43,493 nucleotides of DNA from the NCBI GenBank assembly GCA_910577655.1, contig CAJTOW010000012.1:11625-55117 (forward strand), written 5' to 3'. Position numbers and translations under genes: made by a program. Positions 39,471 to 43,493 of this stretch are shown one piece after another. The notes under the pieces are model-generated. The model was not told the origin of the DNA and made no database searches. It saw nothing but the letters and a program-made list of their open reading frames with translations. Origin of the DNA: an uncultured Lachnospiraceae bacterium. Its GTDB lineage: Bacteria > Bacillota > Clostridia > Lachnospirales > Lachnospiraceae. Positions within the stretch are counted from its first letter, which is position 1. Every line of letters starts with the position of its first letter.

Positions 39471-40355
39471 ATGCTGAGTTTCCTGTCTTATTTTATTAAT
39501 GGTGTCAGTCTGGGCAGCATTTACGCGATTATAGCCCTGGGATATACGATGGTATATGGTATTGCACGTATGCTGAATTTTGCCCATGGTGATATTATTA
39601 TGGTTGGCGGCTTCGCCATCTTCACGCTGATGAGTACCATGGGAGTGCATCCCCTGCTGAGTGTGCTGGCGGCTATGGTGATCTGTACGGTTCTGGGTGT
39701 CACGGTGGAGCGGATTGCTTACAGACCCCTGCGGGGGGCCACGTCTCTGGCCGTGCTGATCACAGCTATCGGTGTCAGCTACCTGCTGCAGAATGTCGCG
39801 CTTCTCATATTTGGTTCCAACGCACGTCAGTTCACTTCCGTGGTGACCTTACCCAACCTGAAACTGGCAGACGGCCAGCTGATCATCTCCAGTGTTACCA
39901 TCGTCACCATCGTCACCTGCATCGTGATCATGGTGGCCCTGACATCCTTTATAAATAAGACAAAAGTAGGTCAGGCCATGCTGGCTGTATCGGAGGATAA
40001 GGGGGCCGCGACCCTTATGGGGATTGATGTCAACCGGACGATTACCATTACCTTTGCCATCGGCTCTGCCCTGGCTGCCATTGCGGGAGCGCTTCTGTGC
40101 TCCACCTATCCGTCCCTGACTCCCTATACGGGATCCATGCCGGGTATCAAGGCTTTTGTGGCAGCAGTATTCGGCGGGATCGGCTCGATCCCCGGGGCTT
40201 TGATTGGCGGTGTGCTTCTGGGGATTATTGAGAATCTTTCAAAGGCTTATATTTCCTCCCAGCTTTCTGATGCCATCGTATTCTCTGTACTGATCATCGT
40301 CCTGCTGGTGCGTCCTACGGGAATCCTTGGCCGGAAGATTAATGAGAAAGTGTAG
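39471..40355 (+). CDS. livH: LivH, branched-chain amino acid ABC transporter permease
   Basis: A 294-residue permease with about eight membrane spans. FINGVSLGSIYAIIALGYTM and YGIARMLNFAHGDIIMVGGF are the N-terminal LivH signatures; AVFGGIGSIPGALIGGVLLG is the conserved cytoplasmic loop that touches the ATPases. With LivM it forms the membrane channel of a high-affinity importer for Leu, Ile, Val or related compounds. It is the first gene of a compact plus-strand operon. The expected substrate-binding gene (livJ/livK type) is not upstream; the space before it holds the promoter and the 151-bp repeat. Confidence 0.94.
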   Translation: MLSFLSYFINGVSLGSIYAIIALGYTMVYGIARMLNFAHGDIIMVGGFAIFTLMSTMGVHPLLSVLAAMVICTVLGVTVERIAYRPLRGATSLAVLITAIGVSYLLQNVALLIFGSNARQFTSVVTLPNLKLADGQLIISSVTIVTIVTCIVIMVALTSFINKTKVGQAMLAVSEDKGAATLMGIDVNRTITITFAIGSALAAIAGALLCSTYPSLTPYTGSMPGIKAFVAAVFGGIGSIPGALIGGVLLGIIENLSKAYISSQLSDAIVFSVLIIVLLVRPTGILGRKINEKV

Positions 40356-40364
40356 GTGAGGGCC

Positions 40365-41432
40365 ATGAAGAAGAATAACAAATTATTTTTACAAAGCAGC
40401 ATCACATACGGGATCGTCATCGGGTGCTGGGTACTGGTCCAGATTCTTTCTGCCACCGGGCATATGACCAGCCTTTTAAAGGGAATCCTGGTTCCTCTGT
40501 GCATCTATTCGATCCTGGCCGTCTCTTTGAATCTGACGGTGGGAATCCTGGGAGAGCTGAGTCTGGGACATGCGGGTTTTATGTGTCTGGGAGCATTTTC
40601 GGGAGCATTTTTCACCAAATGTATGGAGGGGAGTATTTCCAGTGTCCAGATCCGTTTCTTCATCGCGCTGTTCATCGGGGCAGTGGTGGCGGGAATCTTC
40701 GGCTTCCTTATCGGTATCCCGGTGCTGCGGCTGAAAGGTGACTATCTGGCCATCGTGACCCTGGCCTTTGGTGAGATCATCAAGAATCTGATCAATGTCA
40801 TGTACATCGGTCTGGACAGTACAGGGTTTCATTTTTCCACCAAGGATACTACTTCTCTGGGGATGGACAGTACAGGTGTGGTCATCATCAAAGGCGCCCA
40901 GGGTATCACTGGTACTCCCAAGGCGTCCACCTTTGGCATCGGCGTCATCTTGCTGCTGCTGACTCTGGTGATCGTCCTGAATCTGATCAATTCCAGGACC
41001 GGCCGGGCTATTATGGCAATCCGTGACAACCGGATAGCGGCAGAATCCATCGGTATCAATATTACCAAGTACAAGCTGATGGCATTTTCCATCTCAGCGG
41101 CCCTGGCGGGAGTTGCGGGTGTCCTCTATGCCCACAATCTGTCTACTCTGGCTGCCACGCCTAAGAATTTTGGTTATAATATGTCCATTATCATCCTGGT
41201 TTATGTAGTCCTTGGCGGACTTGGCAATATCCGGGGCTCCATGATCGCGGCTGTGGTGCTGACCCTGCTGCCTGAGCTTCTGCGCGGTCTTAATGACTAC
41301 CGTATGCTGATCTATGCCATTGTCCTGATTGCGATGATGCTGTTCAATTCCAGTCCTAAGGCCATTGAGATGCGTGCGGTCTTTATGGAAAAAGTGAAGA
41401 AGAACAAGAATGCTGCAAAGGAGGCTGCGTGA
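40365..41432 (+). CDS. livM: LivM, branched-chain amino acid ABC transporter permease
   Basis: A 355-residue permease with about nine spans. SLNLTVGILGELSLGHAGFM is the LivM signature, GIPVLRLKGDYLAIVTLAFG follows, and GRAIMAIRDNRIAAESIGIN is the EAA-like loop contacting the ATPase. VLGGLGNIRGSMIAAVVLTL is near the C-terminus. The frame opens at a GTG (40356), but ATG 40365 with AGGTGAGG just upstream is the better start and lies 9 nt after the livH stop. The last residues are Lys-rich. It partners LivH in the membrane. Confidence 0.93.
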   Translation: MKKNNKLFLQSSITYGIVIGCWVLVQILSATGHMTSLLKGILVPLCIYSILAVSLNLTVGILGELSLGHAGFMCLGAFSGAFFTKCMEGSISSVQIRFFIALFIGAVVAGIFGFLIGIPVLRLKGDYLAIVTLAFGEIIKNLINVMYIGLDSTGFHFSTKDTTSLGMDSTGVVIIKGAQGITGTPKASTFGIGVILLLLTLVIVLNLINSRTGRAIMAIRDNRIAAESIGINITKYKLMAFSISAALAGVAGVLYAHNLSTLAATPKNFGYNMSIIILVYVVLGGLGNIRGSMIAAVVLTLLPELLRGLNDYRMLIYAIVLIAMMLFNSSPKAIEMRAVFMEKVKKNKNAAKEAA

Positions 41433-41433
41433 T

Positions 41434-42192
41434 ATGGCTATGTTGGAAGTGAAGAATCTGGGCATCTCCTTTGGCGGCTTAAAGGCAGTAGACGATTTTA
41501 ATATTACCATTGAGAAGGGACAGCTCTATGGCCTGATCGGCCCAAACGGAGCCGGGAAGACCACGGTATTCAACCTGTTGACCGGTGTCTACAGGCCAGA
41601 TCATGGTTCTATCCATCTGGACGGCGCCAGCATCACAGGGAAGAAGACCATTGAGATCAACCAGGCGGGGATCGCCAGAACCTTCCAGAATATCCGTCTT
41701 TTTAAAGAGCTGACTGTGCTGGACAATGTAAAGGCAGGTTTGCACAATCATTTCCGGTATTCCACTTTGGAGGGGATTCTGCGGCTGCCCAGGTACTTTA
41801 AGGTGGAGAAGGAGATGAATGCCCGTGCAATGGAGCTCTTAAAGGTGTTTGATCTGGACGGGGAGTATGATTACAAGGCGTCTAATCTGCCCTATGGTAA
41901 ACAACGGAAGCTGGAGATCGCCCGCGCCCTGGCCACGGAGCCTAAGCTGCTTCTGCTGGATGAGCCTGCCGCAGGCATGAACCCCAATGAGACGGCAGAG
42001 CTGATGGAGACGATCCGTTTCGTGCGGGATCATTTTGATATGACGATTCTTTTGATCGAGCATGATATGAAGCTGGTATCCGGGATCTGTGAGAAGCTGA
42101 CAGTGCTGAATTTCGGCCAGGTGCTGACCAGGGGAGATACGGCGGAGGTATTGAATGATAAGCGCGTGATCACAGCGTATCTTGGAGAGTAG
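41434..42192 (+). CDS. livG: LivG, ABC transporter ATP-binding protein
   Basis: A 252-residue ATPase. Walker A is GPNGAGKTT, followed by the LivG-type insertion and IARTFQNIRLFKELTVLDNV. In the signature position it reads NLPYGKQRKLEIARALA, the normal degenerate form in LivG (SYGxQR), then Walker B LLLLDEPAAGMNPNE and the switch histidine LLIEHDMKLV. The frame is open within livM from 41410, but ATG 41434, 2 nt after the livM stop, has GGAGG 9 nt upstream. It powers transport with LivF. Confidence 0.94.
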   Translation: MAMLEVKNLGISFGGLKAVDDFNITIEKGQLYGLIGPNGAGKTTVFNLLTGVYRPDHGSIHLDGASITGKKTIEINQAGIARTFQNIRLFKELTVLDNVKAGLHNHFRYSTLEGILRLPRYFKVEKEMNARAMELLKVFDLDGEYDYKASNLPYGKQRKLEIARALATEPKLLLLDEPAAGMNPNETAELMETIRFVRDHFDMTILLIEHDMKLVSGICEKLTVLNFGQVLTRGDTAEVLNDKRVITAYLGE

Positions 42193-42204
42193 GAGGAGGG
42201 GACT

Positions 42205-42915
42205 ATGGCTATACTGGAAGTTAAAGATCTGGAGGTATACTACGGTGTCATCCAGGCCATTAAGGGAATCTCCTTTGAAGTGAATCCGGGTGAGATCATT
42301 GCACTGATCGGAGCCAATGGCGCCGGCAAGACCACTACGCTCCAGACGATCACGGGTCTGATCCCGTCCAAGGCAGGTACTATTTTATATGAGGGTAAGA
42401 ACATTACCAGGATGCCGGGGCATAAGCTGGTGTCCATGGGAATCGCCCATGTGCCTGAGGGCCGTCGTGTGTTTGCCCAGCTGACCGTGCTGCAGAACCT
42501 GAAGCTTGGGGCTTATACCAGAAGTGATAAGAATGAGATGGAAGAGACACTGAAGGTCATATACGGCCGCTTTCCGCGTCTGGAGGAGCGGAAGAACCAG
42601 TTGGCCGGAACTCTCTCCGGCGGCGAGCAGCAGATGCTGGCCATGGGGCGGGCACTGATGTCCCACCCGAAGCTGATCGTCATGGATGAGCCGTCTATGG
42701 GGCTGTCTCCAATCTATGTTAATGAGATCTTTGATATCATTCAAAAGATTAATGGGGACGGGACCACGGTGCTTTTAGTGGAGCAGAATGCGAAGAAGGC
42801 CTTGTCTATTGCCAACCGGGCGTATGTTCTGGAGACAGGGAAGATCGTTCTCAGCGGGGATGCAAAGGCGCTGATGGATGATGATTCGGTGAAGAAGGCG
42901 TATTTAAGTGAGTAG
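42205..42915 (+). CDS. livF: LivF, ABC transporter ATP-binding protein
   Basis: A 236-residue ATPase. Walker A is GANGAGKTT, the Q-loop follows, AHVPEGRRVFAQLTVLQNL is the LivF block, the signature is LSGGEQQMLAMGRAL, Walker B is LIVMDEPSMGLSP, and the switch region is VLLVEQNAKKAL, where Gln replaces the usual His, as is normal for LivF. It forms the ATPase heterodimer with LivG. AGGAGGAGGG precedes ATG 42205. It is last in the operon and is followed by two hairpins. Confidence 0.95.
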   Translation: MAILEVKDLEVYYGVIQAIKGISFEVNPGEIIALIGANGAGKTTTLQTITGLIPSKAGTILYEGKNITRMPGHKLVSMGIAHVPEGRRVFAQLTVLQNLKLGAYTRSDKNEMEETLKVIYGRFPRLEERKNQLAGTLSGGEQQMLAMGRALMSHPKLIVMDEPSMGLSPIYVNEIFDIIQKINGDGTTVLLVEQNAKKALSIANRAYVLETGKIVLSGDAKALMDDDSVKKAYLSE

Positions 42916-42919
42916 TCTT

Positions 42920-42946
42920 AACAGTTCAGATACCCGTTGAACTGTT
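42920..42946 (+). repeat. Hairpin made of the dispersed GTTCAG motif and its reverse
   Basis: AACAGTTCA (42920-42928) and TGAACTGTT (42938-42946) are perfect 9-bp complements with a 9-nt loop, 4 nt after the livF stop. This is the word seen at other gene ends, here as an inverted pair. Confidence 0.55.
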
Positions 42947-42952
42947 GCGGAA

Positions 42953-42991
42953 AAAGACAGCGAGGAAGGTAATGCTTTTCCCGCTGTCTTT
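42953..42991 (+). terminator. Terminator of livHMGF
   Basis: AAAGACAGCG (42953-42962) pairs perfectly with CGCTGTCTTT (42982-42991); the loop contains a further GGAA/TTCC pairing. It is followed by a TATATATATA stretch. Consistent with intrinsic termination. Confidence 0.75.
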
Positions 42992-43000
42992 ATATATATA

Positions 43001-43493
43001 CCTGAATCCGTGAAATTGGTTGTTTTATGAAGCCAATCCTAAATCTGATTGGCTTACTCTTGATAAATTGTCCTTCAAAGACAGTATTTTAATGAATGAT
43101 GATTGATTTTGGCTCTAAATGACAGTTAGGAATACTGGAAAACCTTAAAAAATGGCATACTTTCCCCTTGGTTTTTCATATGGTTACCTGGTAGGACGAT
43201 TTTACAATTGGAAATCTGCGAAAGCTGTATATACCTCCGCAAAAGCATGCCGCCATATATTACTTCGGCCAAGACCTATCAACAACTGACGGGCATGCTC
43301 TGTAACGTGGCTTGCCATCATGATCATGTTTCCGATTACCGTGCGCAGCCTCCTGCGTCTGACTTTATGTTTTGTCTTGGTTCCCTTCCTGCCGATGCTT
43401 TCCTGTCCGATCATTCGCAGGATGTTATAGGCCAGGATTGTCAGTTCCAGTACCAGTTCGTTGGTCTCAAATTTGCCGGATGGCAGCCGCTCC
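43001..43493 (-). mobile_element. IS1380-type insertion sequence (partial, right part outside the window)
   Basis: The transposase C-terminus lies at 43202-43493. The non-coding end to its left runs to about 43001, where CCTGAATCCGTGAAATTG follows directly after TATATATATA. Known IS1380 ends begin with CCT and duplicate 4-5 bp at AT-rich sites, so 43001 is the likely end; this boundary is inference, as the other end is not visible. A perfect hairpin, AAGCCAATC (43030-43038) with GATTGGCTT (43047-43055), lies inside. About 100 bp between hairpin and gene holds nothing recognisable. Confidence 0.65.
43202..43493 (-). CDS. IS1380 family transposase, C-terminal fragment (runs off right edge)
   Basis: About 96 residues are visible with no start in the window. 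They begin ERLPSGKFETNELVLELTIL, continue AYNILRMIGQES, and RRRRLRTVIGNMIMMASHV, and end GRSNIWRHAFAEVYTAF. This is the C-terminal part of the IS1380/DDE group of transposases widespread in Clostridia, just after the last catalytic glutamate region. The gene points leftwards, toward livF. An ATG at 43414 is internal and not a start. Confidence 0.85.
   Translation of the reverse strand, partial: ERLPSGKFETNELVLELTILAYNILRMIGQESIGRKGTKTKHKVRRRRLRTVIGNMIMMASHVTEHARQLLIGLGRSNIWRHAFAEVYTAFADFQL

Noticed and set aside
1..43493. CRISPR array, tRNA, rRNA or riboswitch
   Set aside because: No regularly spaced direct repeats, no cloverleaf with tRNA anticodon/TPsiC features and no known riboswitch core were seen on either strand. 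The 151-bp cloverleaf is too long and lacks all tRNA signatures.

Overview
The window looks like chromosomal DNA from a Gram-positive anaerobe of the Lachnospiraceae type (Clostridium cluster XIVa). This is inferred from the low- to mid-GC Firmicute-style ribosome binding sites (AGGAGG), the TctC lipoprotein, a choline-binding-type wall protein, the Clostridia-like RNase P RNA and the order ruvB-zapA-U32 peptidase-rodA-pbp. No 16S rRNA or tRNA was seen, so species is not assignable.

Left end (1-7,400): a tctCBA tripartite carboxylate importer, running off the left edge, shares an operon with a Gfo/Idh/MocA dehydrogenase and diverges from an AraC-type regulator. Next come the first copy of a 151-bp structured repeat, a small secreted Cys/Asp-repeat protein, a secreted wall-binding-repeat protein, and the RNase P RNA gene (rnpB) with a clear promoter and terminator.

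Middle (7,400-24,400): a broken AAA-ATPase-like gene, then a 14-gene minus-strand operon for a surface glycan or glycoconjugate. It is headed by a serine-recombinase-like protein that has lost its catalytic residues but keeps its helix-turn-helix, and a perfect 18-bp palindrome lies just upstream. The first four enzymes (Gfo/Idh dehydrogenase, DAHP synthase, ATP-grasp ligase, DegT aminotransferase) suggest an amino-sugar or amidated precursor. Two sugar-nucleotide SDRs follow, one closely matching CDP-paratose 2-epimerase, then glycosyltransferase-like proteins, an acyltransferase, a WbsX-type GH99-like protein, a DUF4422 protein and two radical SAM proteins. Six of these proteins carry the same kind of small Rossmann-like module attached to different catalytic domains. 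No flippase, polymerase or initiating transferase is present. Parts of the cluster are visibly more AT-rich than its flanks, which fits horizontal acquisition.

Right part (24,400-43,493): housekeeping genes on the minus strand: trkHA potassium uptake, a three-subunit molybdenum hydroxylase, a PBP/RodA elongation pair, a U32 peptidase, zapA, ruvB (without ruvA beside it) and a SprA-like HExxH protein. Two different inverted-repeat elements lie between ruvB and the SprA-like gene. The second copy of the 151-bp repeat follows, directly upstream of the plus-strand livHMGF promoter. The liv operon has no substrate-binding gene in view. The window ends inside an IS1380-type insertion sequence.

The strongest candidates for undescribed biology are: (1) the 151-bp cloverleaf-forming mobile repeat, with 8-bp flanking duplications and compensatory base changes between its two copies; (2) the glycan operon with its repeated Rossmann module and degenerate recombinase regulator; (3) a short GTAAC-M-GTTCAG motif that recurs mainly just after gene ends.
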